A DNA stretch of 64,000 bases from Oegoconia quadripuncta (GCA_949316235.1 OX438749.1:16260414-16324413); one strand, 5' to 3'. Shown: positions 51,505-62,713, counted from the stretch's first letter. Made by a program: numbers and translations. The notes: generated by a model not told the origin, from the letters alone.

Positions 51505-54017
51505 GGGGAGACCCGTCCAAAACCGTATACCGGGGTAAAAACGTACGACCCGTCAATACGCGTCAATAATTTGAATTTCCCGCGCCCGTGCCTGTCAGTG
51601 GTGTCAACCAATCGAAACGATTCAGCAACGAAAACTTGTCGCTACAGGCACGAGGATTTTCGTAATAATTAATTTTATTGTTTTTTCATAGTGCTGATGT
51701 TATTTTTGAATAAATCTAATCAGGAATTGCATCTTGATCGTGTTATACAAGTAAGTGGCCTATAAACTATGTTGTAGTGTATCTATTTCACGCAATTAAA
51801 TAATATTTCACCGGCAACTTTGCTTGGCAGAAGTAGGTACTTTAATGAATTGTTTGTAAACCGAGTATTGGGTCAGAACCGTATGGGGTAAAACCGTACC
51901 ATATACGATTTTGCCTCGGTATTAGCATATGAAGTTATATTGGGTTTTTATTTTTAAGATGCTTCAAAAATGCCGCGAAAATATATAAGATCAATCCATA
52001 GACAAAATTGGGACTCAGATAAGATGAAACTAGCCATTGAAGCTGTTGTTGACGGTAGTATGGGCTACTTAAAAGCTGCTGCAACCTACCAGGTACTAAA
52101 ATCTACATTGCAGGACCGAGTCAATAAATACAAGGAGACTAACGATTTGGAAGCTTCAATAAGAAAAGGCCTAGGAAGATTTAAGCCTGTGTTTTCGATA
52201 ACACAAGAACAAGACTTATATGAACATGTTTTGTTGATGGAGAGAAGGTTGTTTGGCCTGACTTATAAAGACCTTCGTCGTTTAGCATACCAGCTGGCAA
52301 AAATGAACAACCTTCCAAATAATTTTAATGATACTACCGAACTAGCAGGAGAAGATTGGCTTGCTGGGTTCATGAAGCGACACAGTACTTTATCTCTACG
52401 TGCTGCTGAGCCAACATCCATTGCAAGAGCGATGGGATTTAACATGGTCAGCGTAAACTCATTCTTTGACTTGCTTGAGGAACTTATAGATAAATACAAA
52501 TTTTTGCCAACTCATATTTTTAACGTGGATGAAACAGGTCTAACAACGGTGCCTAAGAAACAGAGCAGAATAATCGCCTTAAAAGGAAAGAAACAGGTCG
52601 GTCTGGCGAGTTCAGCGGAAAGAGGCCAACTTACCACCGCTATCCTATGTGTCTCATCTTCAGGGTTTTATGTTCCTCCACTTTTGATATTCCCTCGTAT
52701 CCGTATGAAGGCAGAACTTCTCGATGGTGCTCCACCAGGAATAATAGCACTATGTCATCCAAGTGGCTGGGTTCAAAGCGACATTTTCGTACAATGGTTA
52801 GATCACTTCATATCATCAGTGAAACCCAAAAAAGAATCTCCTGTTCTTCTTTTGCTGGACGGACACTCGACCCATACAAAAAATCTCCCATTAATTTTGA
52901 AGGCTAGGGACAATGGTGTTATAATGTTAAGCTTTCCACCGCATTGTACCCACAGGTTACAACCCCTTGATGTGAGTATTATGGGGCCAATGAGCACATA
53001 TTATACCCAAGAAGTGAATATGTGGCTACGAAATAATCCCGGGCAAGTAGTTACACAGTTTCAAATTGCGAGACTTTTTGGAGCAGCTTATTGTAAGTCA
53101 GCTTCGATGCAGAACGCATTGTCTGGTTTTTCCAAAACAGGCATCTTTCCAACAAATCGCAACGTATTTAGCGAATATGATTTTGCTGCAGCTGAAACAA
53201 CAGACATACCTTTAGCTTCGGCTGGGCCGTTTGATGCCTCGCCAACTTCTTCGTCCATTGATGCTTTGTCGACTACTGCACCTGTCGTTAGAACTGGATC
53301 GTTAAAGGTTACTGCACTGCTTGTTAAACAGGAGCAAGAAATATCAACTTCTGCTGCGACACCGGAGCCGAAACCACTATCAGCTGCGACGTTAACGTCG
53401 ACTACGTTAAAAACTGTGACGTGTGCAGATATAATGCCAATTCCCAAAATAAACAGAGAAGACAAAAGAAAAAGTGACCGTCGCAGAGGGAAAACTGCTG
53501 TAATTACTTCGTCTCCATATAAAAATGAGTTGAATACCATTTCAAAGAACAAAAAACCGATATTCGATCTGAAAAAAGCGCCAAAAGTTAAGCAAATCCA
53601 GATAAATGAGAACATTTGCTTGTACTGTCTTGAAGAATACGGCACAAGTCGTATGAATGACGGTTGGGTGCAATGTATAGATTGCAAAGGCTGGGCACAT
53701 GAAGGCTGCACTGGTTACGAGTCGGAGAATTTAGACGATTTTCTGTGTAGAGGATGTTTAGCAGCTCGTTAACTTCTGGGGTAATATCGTATATAGTATA
53801 CGGTTTTGTCCACATCACGGGGCAAAACCGGAAAAGTTAGAGGTTTTTTTTTTGTTGTCGATTTTCATTTTATATTGAAATTTTTGAAAAGTACTTACAT
53901 TATTATATAGCTTATGAGCCTAAGTAATAAATAACGTTGATTTGATGTGTCTGTGTTTTGTACTTAATGAACTACGGCTTGCAATGCTTAGCTATACGAC
54001 TTTGCCCCGGTCTCCCC
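51505..54017 (+). mobile_element. Intact pogo/Tigger-type transposon (2513 bp)
   Basis: The ends read inward are GGGGAGACCCGTCCAAAACC and GGGGAGACCGGGGCAAAGTC, both followed by GTATA, so the inverted repeats are imperfect. TA flanks both ends (51503-51504 and 54018-54019). Subterminal copies of a 'ggggtaaaaccgta'-like motif occur inside both ends (about 51532 and 51886 on plus; 53796-53830 on minus), likely transposase binding sites. It encodes one long transposase gene. Confidence 0.9.
51970..53772 (+). CDS. Pogo/Tigger-type transposase with C-terminal PHD-like finger
   Basis: The 600-aa protein has an N-terminal psq-type helix-turn-helix (residues about 13-55, NWDSDKMKLAIEAVV), a CENP-B-like second DNA-binding region (about 75-150, ending WLAGFMKRHSTLSLRAAEP) and a DDE domain. 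Catalytic residues are D187 in FNVDETGLT, D297 in LLLDGHSTHTK and D334 in HRLQPLDVSIMGP, with 36 residues between the last two. A Ser/Thr-rich linker (about 410-540) with a basic patch (INREDKRKSDRRRGK) follows. Residues about 548-597 form a Cys4-His-Cys3 PHD-like finger: CLYC, CIDCKGWAHEGC and CRGC. The frame is intact. Start ATG 51970 gives the usual MPRKY beginning of the family. It would move its element by cut and paste; a PHD finger could bind histone tails, but that is inference. A domesticated status is unlikely because the terminal repeats are present. Confidence 0.92.
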   Translation: MPRKYIRSIHRQNWDSDKMKLAIEAVVDGSMGYLKAAATYQVLKSTLQDRVNKYKETNDLEASIRKGLGRFKPVFSITQEQDLYEHVLLMERRLFGLTYKDLRRLAYQLAKMNNLPNNFNDTTELAGEDWLAGFMKRHSTLSLRAAEPTSIARAMGFNMVSVNSFFDLLEELIDKYKFLPTHIFNVDETGLTTVPKKQSRIIALKGKKQVGLASSAERGQLTTAILCVSSSGFYVPPLLIFPRIRMKAELLDGAPPGIIALCHPSGWVQSDIFVQWLDHFISSVKPKKESPVLLLLDGHSTHTKNLPLILKARDNGVIMLSFPPHCTHRLQPLDVSIMGPMSTYYTQEVNMWLRNNPGQVVTQFQIARLFGAAYCKSASMQNALSGFSKTGIFPTNRNVFSEYDFAAAETTDIPLASAGPFDASPTSSSIDALSTTAPVVRTGSLKVTALLVKQEQEISTSAATPEPKPLSAATLTSTTLKTVTCADIMPIPKINREDKRKSDRRRGKTAVITSSPYKNELNTISKNKKPIFDLKKAPKVKQIQINENICLYCLEEYGTSRMNDGWVQCIDCKGWAHEGCTGYESENLDDFLCRGCLAAR

Positions 54018-54035
54018 TACTCGTAGTGGACGGTA

Positions 54036-54135
54036 CATGATCGATTGGTCCATTGAGTGGTGACCCTGCCTTCGAAACTATCGGTTACGAGTTCGAACCC
54101 GCTACCGGTAAATCTTGGCTAGATAAGTATTTTAA
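54036..54135 (+). mobile_element. tRNA-like SINE, family 3, copy 1
   Basis: 'gattggtccattgagtggtg', 'accctgccttcgaaactatc' and 'ggttacgagttcgaacccgc' resemble a tRNA-like head with a B box GTTCGAACC. It shares this order with 61690. It starts only about 20 bp outside the pogo element. Confidence 0.55.
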
Positions 54136-55679
54136 GTTGTTGAAATATTTTTTTTTCGTATCGTCAATAGATTAATGTATATTCCAAAAAAATCTATACA
54201 AAAGCACGGGAAGGCCTAAAGGGCGCCAATTCACTTTACATTCCAATTTCAAATGTTTATATTTTTTCTTTTACTGTGGCCTTTGAAATTATTTGAAATT
54301 ATTGTAGATTTGAAATTAGAACTTTTCTTAAGGTTGTTGTTACGTTATTACTTCCCAGAATTTCGATTAAGCTTAATATAAAAATCCTATCTAAAAACTA
54401 CAAGAAGGGAGAGCAGAGTAATTAAGAATAACCTTCTTCTCTATCACAGGAAGGAAGGATCTCACAACTGTGTACAAGATTGTTATGTTTGAATGAAAAT
54501 ACTTAATATTTTGAATTTGAATCCGTTCCTTATTAACGACACTATCGAATGATTCGCGATAAAGCTATTCCACGCAGGCGAAGTCGCGGGAGGAAATCTA
54601 GTAATAAAATAAATTATTCTTTTTGCAAAATAACAACCGAAAGAGCAATGCCTCGAGTTTCTTGCTTGTTCTTCTCAGAGGAAAATTATCTTATGTACAA
54701 GCAGCAGCTTCAAAGATGGAAGGAAAATTACCAAGTGTTTGATACCATTTACTTTACTTGCTAAGAAAGGGTTCTGTTTTGCACCTTAGTTAAATTTCTT
54801 AAAATCAGAGTTAGACAAATATAATTAACAATTTTTATTGTTATATTAAGTTATTTTACTAGTATGCATTTCCAATTTAATGCAACAGTCAACATTTATA
54901 AATAATTGATGGCGATTACTTTTAAAACTGTAGAAAAACAACGCGACGGAATACATTGATCGATTCGGACTCACACTTGGATGGTTTTTGTGAATTTCCT
55001 TAGTCGTTTCAGACTAATTTTCTTTGAAGTTTATTTGGTATAACGGAACGTAAATAAGAAGTCACCCTCCTCTCCTCAGAACCATCCCCAAGGCACTGCT
55101 GGCCTTCCAAGCTTAATATTTAAAACTACTTTATGAAGAGATTCCGAGCTAGGCAGCCTTGAATTTCTCATTTGTTACCGACTTTAAGAGACGGCGAACA
55201 CAAACAAAATCACCCGTAATTAAAACACATTTTCACAGTAGTGCAAATTGTTTGAATGTTCTAAAAATTAATATAATGTGAAGACGGTTTATTTCGTCCA
55301 GTGGCTTCATTGGATTTCTATTTAATTACAGAATAAATGCTTGGACCTGTACTCGGAAAGCCTAAAAGCTAAGTATAAATAATACCTAAATACCTTTGAT
55401 GGGGAGTTAGTTTCCAGAATTCACGATTATAAAAGAGTGGGAGTTTTTATCAGTAATTTGAAATTCTAGAAAATAACCGTAATTAAAACTATTATTTATA
55501 ATTAGTTTTTAGATGTCGAGTGCAGGTCAGAGCGATTTTTTTGATTGATAATATGAAATCTTAATTTATCCAACGAGGGCGTCACTGCATGGATGGAATA
55601 AGGCCGTTTGAGTTTTTTGCTTTGAGTTAGAAGAATAACTCAACGACCACAGAAATTATTCCATGGCATAAAAGGATAA
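54136..55679. other. No gene; small repeat pieces
   Basis: 54560-54600 is a family A terminus in minus orientation ('ctattccacgcaggcgaagt'). 54650-54685 has the LINE tail motif 'tcgagtttcttgcttgttct'. 55350-55430 repeats blocks of 12210-12430 ('ctcggaaagcctaaaagcta', 'ttccagaattcacgattata'). No gene seen. Confidence 0.45.
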
Positions 55680-55960
55680 ATGGAAAACCTTATATTGTTT
55701 AAACTACTGCTTATTCATATAGCTGACTGCCCAAGGAAGAACGAGAAAGAGAAGAAACTCAAGAGCTGCTCTTGTTAACTCCCACGCAAAAAGTGGGATG
55801 TTATAAATTTGATGGCTATGTCTGTCTGTAGCACTATAGCGCCGAAATGGCTGAACAGATTGATGGATTTTTATTTTTGAAAATCAAGATGATTCATAGT
55901 CTTTTTTGAGTTTTGATTGAAAGAACCTCAGCTGTATCAATGATATTTAACTTTTAGCAC
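55680..55960. repeat. LINE tail fragment followed by a dispersed repeat
   Basis: 55690-55775 resembles the LINE tail at 28570-28650 ('actactgcttattcatatag', 'ctgactgcccaaggaagaac', 'aagaaactcaagagctgctc'). 55780-55960 ('ctcccacgcaaaaagtggga', 'tgttataaatttgatggcta') is another diffuse repeat related in style to family C. Confidence 0.5.
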
Positions 55961-56182
55961 AGTTGCTTTGTATTCCCCGATGATATTATGTTTGGTGCTT
56001 TCCAAAATTTTCAGTTTATATATTATATATTTTCTTAAAGCTTACCTTTGTAAAGTATACGATAATTGCAAACTGTGTAAGGCTTCAAATATATTCACAG
56101 GAATTGTAAAATTTTCACCTACCTACGTACAGTCTGAAACAGATTTACAGTCCCATATAATACAAATCATGTTTCCTTAGCA
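55961..56182. other. No gene recognised
   Basis: A 70-codon open frame has no support from any family. Confidence 0.4.
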
Positions 56183-56405
56183 AATGTTTGGATGTTTATT
56201 TATTTATTTGTTTGTTGCTCAATCACCGCGAAACGGATGAACTGATTTGGATGAAATTTGGTATATCGGTAAAATATAACGAGGATACTTTTTAGAAATA
56301 GGATACTTTTTATCCCGATAAAATGAGTAGTTCCCGCGGGATAAACATATTTCCGCGATAAAGTTGTTCCAAGCCGGCGATGACGCGGACGGAAAGCTAT
56401 AGTTA
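56183..56405 (-). repeat. Family A repeat
   Basis: 'aatgtttggatgtttattta', 'aatcaccgcgaaacggatga', 'ttatcccgataaaatgagta' and 'gttcccgcgggataaacata' match the family; the end 'ggacggaaagctatag' corresponds to the family start 'ctagctttccgcc'. Confidence 0.75.
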
Positions 56406-56459
56406 TGAATATTTGTCTACAGTGCTTTTTGTTTATTGTTGCTCTCAGCAATTGCTGTA

Positions 56460-56545
56460 ACTACATACATAACATCACGACTTTTGTCCCAAATGGGGTA
56501 GTCAAAGATGTCCCAAACATTAGCGTTTGGGTGTTCCAAATATTA
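56460..56545 (+). repeat. Family H block
   Basis: 'actacatacataacatcacg', 'acttttgtcccaaatggggt' and 'gatgtcccaaacattagcgt' match the copies at 38728 and 50575. Confidence 0.65.
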
Positions 56546-56640
56546 AAAAGTTTGCTTGAAATATACTTCCAGGGCTCACCTATCTAAATACACAAAATTG
56601 CAGACATGACAGGGGGTGACCCATCGCCGTTAAAACGTGT

Positions 56641-56815
56641 AACCGTCTTATTCATAAAAATTTACAAACGCTTTATATGCCTGTTTTGTCTCTGTCGTTC
56701 ATAAGGAAATTTTGTAATGAAAGAAAGGACAAAACATTATATTAACTAATGTTTTAGTTAATATAATGTGTGTGGCTTATAGTGTTTGTAAATTTTTATG
56801 AATAAGAGGGTAAAT
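56641..56815. mobile_element. MITE-like element, about 175 bp, with inner palindrome
   Basis: 'cttattcataaaaatttaca' with 'aacg' at 56647-56670 pairs with 'tgtaaatttttatgaataag' at 56787-56806. Inside, ACATTATATTAACTAA (56734-56749) and its perfect reverse complement (56754-56769) form a second hairpin. No target duplication can be set with confidence. Confidence 0.65.
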
Positions 56816-57032
56816 CTGTAGACGTTTTTGGTGGTAGTCCCAAAATCGCCTTTAACAACACCCTAGGGAAAATACAGGTTTTATAAATTATGTATTTACC
56901 TATAAAGGTACTTTTGCAGACTGTACCTATCAGGTTTCAACAAAAATATTTCCAAGTCATGTAGATTTCCAAGAAGCGATGTTGGTCTAAAAATAGATAG
57001 CTGTATAAGAATAAGACTACAATTTATTAAGC

Positions 57033-57335
57033 AAAACCGCCTCCGTGGCTCAATGTGAACAACATTGGGTTTACGATTCGGGGGTCGCGGGTTAGATCCC
57101 CAGAACATGTACCCCACATGTTTAAGTACTCGGTTTGGTTGGTGGTAGGGCATTTTAAATGTCCGCCAAGCAGCAATGTTAATAGCATTGTTGTGTTCCG
57201 GTTATCAGAGATAAGATAGCCAGTCCCTCAAATGTATTGGGGTTTCCGGGTCAGTACGCTTACATCTTCGACCACATCTTCACTTATCATCAGGTGTGAT
57301 TGAGGTCAAGAACTAACCCGTCGTGCATAAAACAA
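57033..57335 (+). mobile_element. tRNA-derived SINE, family 2
   Basis: 'accgcctccgtggctcaatg', 'ggtcgcgggttagatcccca' (the B box has one change, GGTTAGATCCC), then the family body with a deletion after 'aaatgtccgcc', and 'gtcaagaactaacccgtcgt' at the end. Confidence 0.8.
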
Positions 57336-57339
57336 ACGC

Positions 57340-57745
57340 TACAAAATATTCATATTTAATTTTACTTTTGACTCCCAAGCTAGGGTGTATCCCATCTCAG
57401 GAGTCAGCAACTGACAGAATTATTTACTTTGTACTATTTCGGCTTGCAATGAGCACAATTACAGTATAATTGCAATTTCAGTACTAATCTTCTTCTTAGC
57501 GAGTCGATAACACAATTAAATTCTTGAGAACCAGAATGTGGCCACACGTATAGAATTGTCTGTGGCGTCGTAGAGGTCCTGTAGCGTACAAGTGTCGGGA
57601 CACTAGTTTGTGGTGTATCACCGCACAAGCGCTAGTCGTTCGTGTAGCTCCACTTGGGCATGTCCTCTCGGCATACTAATGATGATGAACGTGTTCGCTT
57701 GCAGATGCATAGATGGTTAGTGTCAGAATGTCAGAATGTCAGAAT
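57340..57745. other. No gene; short tandem at the end
   Basis: Three copies of GTCAGAAT stand at 57722-57745 directly before the chimeric LINE. Upstream sequence is unassigned. Confidence 0.45.
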
Positions 57746-60289
57746 GTAGTAAGGGCCAACGCTCATTGAATCTTCACAAAATATTCCTTACTACTCCATG
57801 TAGGACAAATGCTGATGTGAGATGTCCTCTAAGACGCTTAGTAAACACGTATAATGAACATTTTTTAGATTTCGACATATTTTCATTATCATACCACAGA
57901 TTTAGGAGTTCTTTTCATATTCCATTCCATATTCTCGGTCCATACGGGTTGGGAGATCGCAACGAACGTGGTACCCGACTTATCCAATTTGCCTTCGGTC
58001 AAAGTCTCTGTATCAGCAACTCCTTCTATCGTAAAAAACCTCAACGAAGATGGACTTGGGTATCACCCGACAGCAATACCAGAAATGAAATAGACTTTGT
58101 TCTTTCATCACATCGCCAAATTATCAAGAATGTCAGCACAATAAACAACATCAAATTCAATTCTGATCACAGACCAGTCCGAGTTACAATCGCTTTTGAA
58201 ACTAAAATACTGCGATACCAAAAGATAAAAAGAAATATGATAAAAAGGCTAGGCAAATCTTCATGGATGGTAAACAGGGAAAAATTTAATTTGGAATTGC
58301 ACAATTATTTTAGCATACTAGACATGAACAATAATAAAGACCTGGAGGAACAGTATAGTCATCTACAAAAAGGAATTGGTTTTGCTAACAGTAAAATTGA
58401 GCAATCAAATAACAGAACAAAGAAATTAACAGAAAACACAATACAATTAATTAAACAGAGAGTTAGAAAAGAACAATAGAAACAGCATTAAATATAAAGA
58501 GTTAGATAAAGAGGTAAAACGTAATATTAGAGCAGACATTAGAAAATATAATTGCGGAATAGTCCAGGTGGCTCTTGAGAGGAACAGATCACTGAAAATA
58601 GCTAAACAAGGTATAATACAAAGCAAATCATGGATCACGTGTATGAAGGACAGCCGGGGTACCAAACAAAGGGAAAGGGGAAAGATTTTGGACATCTGCA
58701 CAGATTTTTATAAAACTCTATACTCAGTCCCGAACAATAATTTACCTATTAAATATAACGATACATATTCCTGTAGTGATGAAATTTCACCCATATCACC
58801 TCTCGAAGTCCATGCTGCACTAAGCAAACTGAAATTCAATAAGAGCCCTGGTGAAGATGGAATCACTACAGAAGCACTAAAAATAGGGGAACCAACTCTT
58901 CTTCCATTTATTACAAATCTTTTTAATGACATTCTTTTCACTGGTAAATTTCCGAAATACCTATGCCACTCCAATATTGTTTTGTTGCACAAGAAAGGCG
59001 ATAAGTCAGAAATAGGCAATTACCGCCCAATAAGTATCGTCTCGCATTTATACAAGACATTCATAAAAATTATTGAAAGGCGTATAGCGGGTCATCTAGA
59101 TAAGCACCAACCACCAGAACAGGCAGGGTTTAGACCAGGATTATCAACTACCGATCATCTTCACACAATTAACCAAATAATAGAAAAACATAACGAATCC
59201 AATCTTTCCTTATACTTGGCATGTGTCGATTATTCGAAAGCATTTGACAGCATTTATCATAGTTCCATATTTACTGCACTTCAAAATCAAGAAATAGACC
59301 CTACATACATCAAACTAATTCATAGAATTTACCGCAATAGTACAGCAGCTATAAAAGTACAATCTACCGGTCCTTCATTTACTGTTGAAAGAGGTGTCAA
59401 GCAAGGCGATCCACTGTCTCCAAAGCTCTTAACCAGTACAATAGAAGAAGTGTTCCAAAAACTAGCTCTACGATGGACGGACGAGGGCATTGACGTAGGT
59501 AGGTAGGTACGTAGACTTACAAATCTTCGTTTCGCCGATGACATTGTCTTGTTTGCCAAAACCGCTGCCGAACTGGAAACTATGTTACAGGATTTGAGTG
59601 AGGCAAGCCTTGAGGTTGGATTGAAGATAAACATGTCAAAGACTAAGATCATGACTAATAGTATAGCACGAAGAATGGAAATAGATGGAGAAGAAATAGC
59701 ATATGACCAAGACTACATCTACCTAGGTCAAATAGTTTCTTTCCAGGCCAGACAGGACAAGGAAATCGAAAGGCGAACCGATAATGCCTGGAAGAGCTAT
59801 TGGTCTATGAAAGAGTTCATGAAGGGAGACCTTCCAATGGCACTAAAGTGAAAGCTTATGGACATGTGCATTCTTCCCATTCTTACGTACGGTGCTCAGA
59901 CTTGGTCTTTGACGGTACGTCAGAAATCAAAACTCAGGGTTTGCCAGAAGAGCATGGAACGTAGCATATTGGGAGTCAAACTGATCGACCGCGTCAGAAA
60001 TGCTACACTACGCTCACGGACTCGGATCTTTGACGTAGGGAAAAAAGCGGCAACGTTGAAGTGGGACTGGGCGGGTCACGTGGGCCGCATGCAGTGCGAG
60101 TTGTGGGCAAATGCGTCCACTATTTGGACTCCTACAACCGCCAGACGCAAACGGGGCAGACCGCGAAAACGGTGGAGAGACGAGCTTGACAGTTTTGATA
60201 AGGGATGGTTTGTGCTCGCCAAGAACAGAAACGATTGGAAACAGATGAGGGAGGCCTTTGCCCAGCAGTGGGACACTATGGGCTCTTAA
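57736..60289 (+). pseudogene. RTE endonuclease/reverse transcriptase, four frame pieces
   Basis: Piece 1 (57736-58479) carries the endonuclease C-terminus: GPYGLGDRNERGTRLIQFAF, RRWTWVSPDSNTRNEIDFVL and FNSDHRPVRVTI. A frameshift follows near 58475. Piece 2 (from about 58480, ORF 58568-59506) carries reverse transcriptase motifs KSPGEDGITTEALK, GNYRPISIVSHLYK, YSKAFDSI and VKQGDPLSPKLL. It stops at a GTAG repeat expansion (59497-59515). Piece 3 (59510-59851) has the catalytic LRFADDIVLF and ends in TGA at 59849. Piece 4 (59855-60289) has ILTYGAQTWSL, the WAGHVGRM region and GRPRKRWRDEL, and ends QQWDTMGS. Insect RTE proteins normally carry these regions in one frame of about 950-1000 aa. Several breaks make this copy non-functional. 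Confidence 0.88.
57746..57912 (+). mobile_element. Internal fragment of the 31-kb Jockey-type LINE
   Basis: 167 bp correspond to 32358-32523 with about six differences. It encodes GQRSLNLHKIFLTTPCRTNA and LVNTYNEHFLDFDIFSLSYH. It lacks both ends of that LINE and is joined directly to RTE sequence on the right. Confidence 0.85.
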
Positions 60290-60310
60290 TAAATAATAAT
60301 AAATAATTTA
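57913..60310 (+). mobile_element. RTE-type LINE, 5'-truncated and decayed
   Basis: It spans the C-terminal half of the endonuclease through reverse transcriptase to the 3' end, with a short (AAT)n tail at about 60289-60310. The 5' end is replaced by a fragment of another LINE. Confidence 0.85.
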
Positions 60311-61009
60311 AACTATTTTAATTCTTAAACTATGTTAAGAATCATATAATTAAACATAATTACTAATATTAATCTTATTTAAGACGTGTTTCATCATTTT
60401 GAATCTTAGTATCTCACAATAAGCATTATGTTTCGTATGCACAGTAAGATATGTATTTGTTAGTATTCCCTAGTTTACAATGGTTTAACTCATGGCACAA
60501 AATACTAATTACCTCTCTCGTTAGGTTTGATCTCTAAGATAACTGGGGAGGACATTATGAACCTTGATGATCCCAAAAATGGAGTTACAAATACATTGGA
60601 TCAGCACCACTGAATTATACTTAACTCGAATAAATGGTAAATAGGTGCCTACAATAAATATTTATGATCGAACTCAGAAAAACTTTCCATTCGAATTATC
60701 ATACGTATACGAAACTCGCGGAGCGCACTTTTCTGACTTTTCCTTTTTAAATTAATGTCACGTCAACAATTTCCTATGTGACCCACGGACCAACTCGCTG
60801 ACCAACTGACTGGTCTGTAGTCTCCGTATATAAAAAGTACTCTGTGGTCTGTAGAGATCTAAAAGTCCGGTACAACTATATTTTGTATTGCCGAAGAACC
60901 AACTATCGATGTGAAGAAATGTAGTCAGAAACGAGAATGTCTTAGTGCAGTATTACGGTCTCATTTAGTATTTTTTTACCCAAGCTTTTATATTACTTAA
61001 ACAAATAAT
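60311..61009. other. No gene recognised
   Basis: No feature identified. The part at 60700-60870 is slightly GC-richer ('gtgacccacggaccaactcg'). Confidence 0.4.
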
Positions 61010-61275
61010 AATAAATAAATAAATATATTTTGCACATACACACAGCGCCATCTAGTTCCACCCTAAGCAACTAAGCTTGTATTATGGATACCAGATGGTT
61101 GATAAACTTCACAAATATTTTTTTTTGTAGATAAATACATATGTAAATGGAAAACATCCATAACTGGGGAACACATGTCTGTATTAATTATACAAACATA
61201 TGCCCCTAGCGGGATTCGAACCCGCGCCCTTTTGGTATAGCAGTCAGAGTTTCTAACCACTACACCAAACGGGTT
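61010..61275 (-). mobile_element. tRNA-derived SINE, family 1
   Basis: Tail 'aataaataaataaatat' at 61010-61026, 'cagcgccatctagttccacc', 'gataccagatggttgataaa', and head 'gcgggattcgaacccgcgcc' with 'cactacaccaaac'. It is the best preserved member of this family in the window. Confidence 0.85.
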
Positions 61276-61689
61276 ATGCTAAAAAAGGTTAATTTTCATT
61301 TTTTATGTGGTCCCATCTCGTCGTTCTATTGGTTTGTGAGTCAGACACGAACAATTTGCCGTACTCCAAAAAAAAAACAGAAAAGTTTCCGCTTTGTTAG
61401 AATCCACGGAACTATGATTCGTATATCCCCAAAGCAAGCGTTAAAGATGAAACGGAAATTGCCAAAAGGGCTTTGTCAAATATTTTATCGGATGCCTAAA
61501 GGATTGACATTATCCTTTGAGATGTGAAAATAAAAGTTACACATCCTTGGTATGTTTTTATATGAAGGCCTACGATTTTCAGGGACATCGACTTTCCATG
61601 GGTATATGTGTGCTTTCTATCGGTTGGTCTATTTTTAAAAGATCATTTTTTATAACAATGTACTTATAAGTACCTACTCGTCTAAATGT
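61276..61689. other. No gene recognised
   Basis: An 83-codon plus frame (61276-61527) is rich in Lys and Arg but has no domain that I recognise. Confidence 0.35.
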
Positions 61690-61935
61690 TTACATTACCG
61701 ATTGGTATAGTGGGTCCCCGACCCTGCCTTCGAATCCTATGGTTGCGGCTTCGAATTACGCTAGGAGTAGATCTGATGAATATGAACAATTTATTCCCGA
61801 GTCATATGTTTATATAAATATTTTTATGTATGTTTATTAGTTTAGTATTATGTATGTTTGTTTAGTAGTAGTCAAAATAGAAAATCATATATTTCTCTCT
61901 GTGGTGTGTATTTTGAGAATAACAATAAAATATAT
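61690..61935 (+). mobile_element. tRNA-like SINE, family 3, copy 2
   Basis: 'accgattggtatagtgggtc', 'accctgccttcgaatcctat' and 'ggttgcggcttcgaattacg' match the head at 54036. The body includes 'gaacaatttattcccgagtc' and ends in an AATAAAATATA-rich tail. Confidence 0.6.
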
Positions 61936-62713
61936 AATAATACTACCTAGTCTTCAAATGATTATTTCAAGAATAATAATGATTTACTTTCCTTTTCACA
62001 CACTTACATAAAAATGAAAGGTACAAAAACTTGCAAAGAAAGTAGTTTCTTGCGAATCTTTGCTGCGTGGCGAAGTAAATTCTGTCATGAAAATCGATGC
62101 AAATCGCGCCTTGGGAGTCTCAACGTCCAGAAGTAGAGTGTAGTTTCATCTTAATGTAATGTGAAATATGATCGGGTCATATGATGTGACATAGGTTTTA
62201 GTAAAAGTGTTTATAACAGTGAATAAATACGTGTACAATCTGTTTGTGTTTGTACAAAAATAATATAATGTAGAGATTTGTAAACGAACTTGTCTGACAC
62301 ACTGTCATGTATCTAGATAGCTATGTTCAAGATTTAACGTAGAATAGTCATATAAAGCTATACATAAAATTATTTCTTTAATATCTCCGCCGGTTTCCAT
62401 CGAGGCTTAAAAATTTATTACGGCCAGTTTATTACAAGGAAAATCGATAGCAATTTTTTAATTATCACCGCCCAAGTCCTTAATTTCACTCGAGGGAGAA
62501 CGGGGTACGTTTTCATTGAAACGTCAAGGGAAATTGATGGGCAAGGCTTCGAGTTGAGTTGTGACCCATCGTCGTCGGGCTTGTATCGTCGGATCGTCAG
62601 TATAACGGACGGAGTCACTGTGACCACACGCCTGGGTCTCCCCCACACGTCTAACCACGCGGTCGGCTGTGCGAGCACGTGACATGTCAAACGAGTCACA
62701 TGTTTAGATTGAC
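61936..62713. other. No gene; likely single-copy sequence
   Basis: No known repeat appears. 62440-62700 is GC-rich for this window. A 143-codon minus-strand frame (62418-62849) runs through it but has no recognisable domain and opposes the promoter-like signals at 62714, so I do not call it. Confidence 0.4.

Noticed and set aside
53088..53711. 207-codon minus frame inside the pogo transposase
   Set aside because: Antisense shadow of the Ser/Thr/Ala-rich linker. No domain and no start context.
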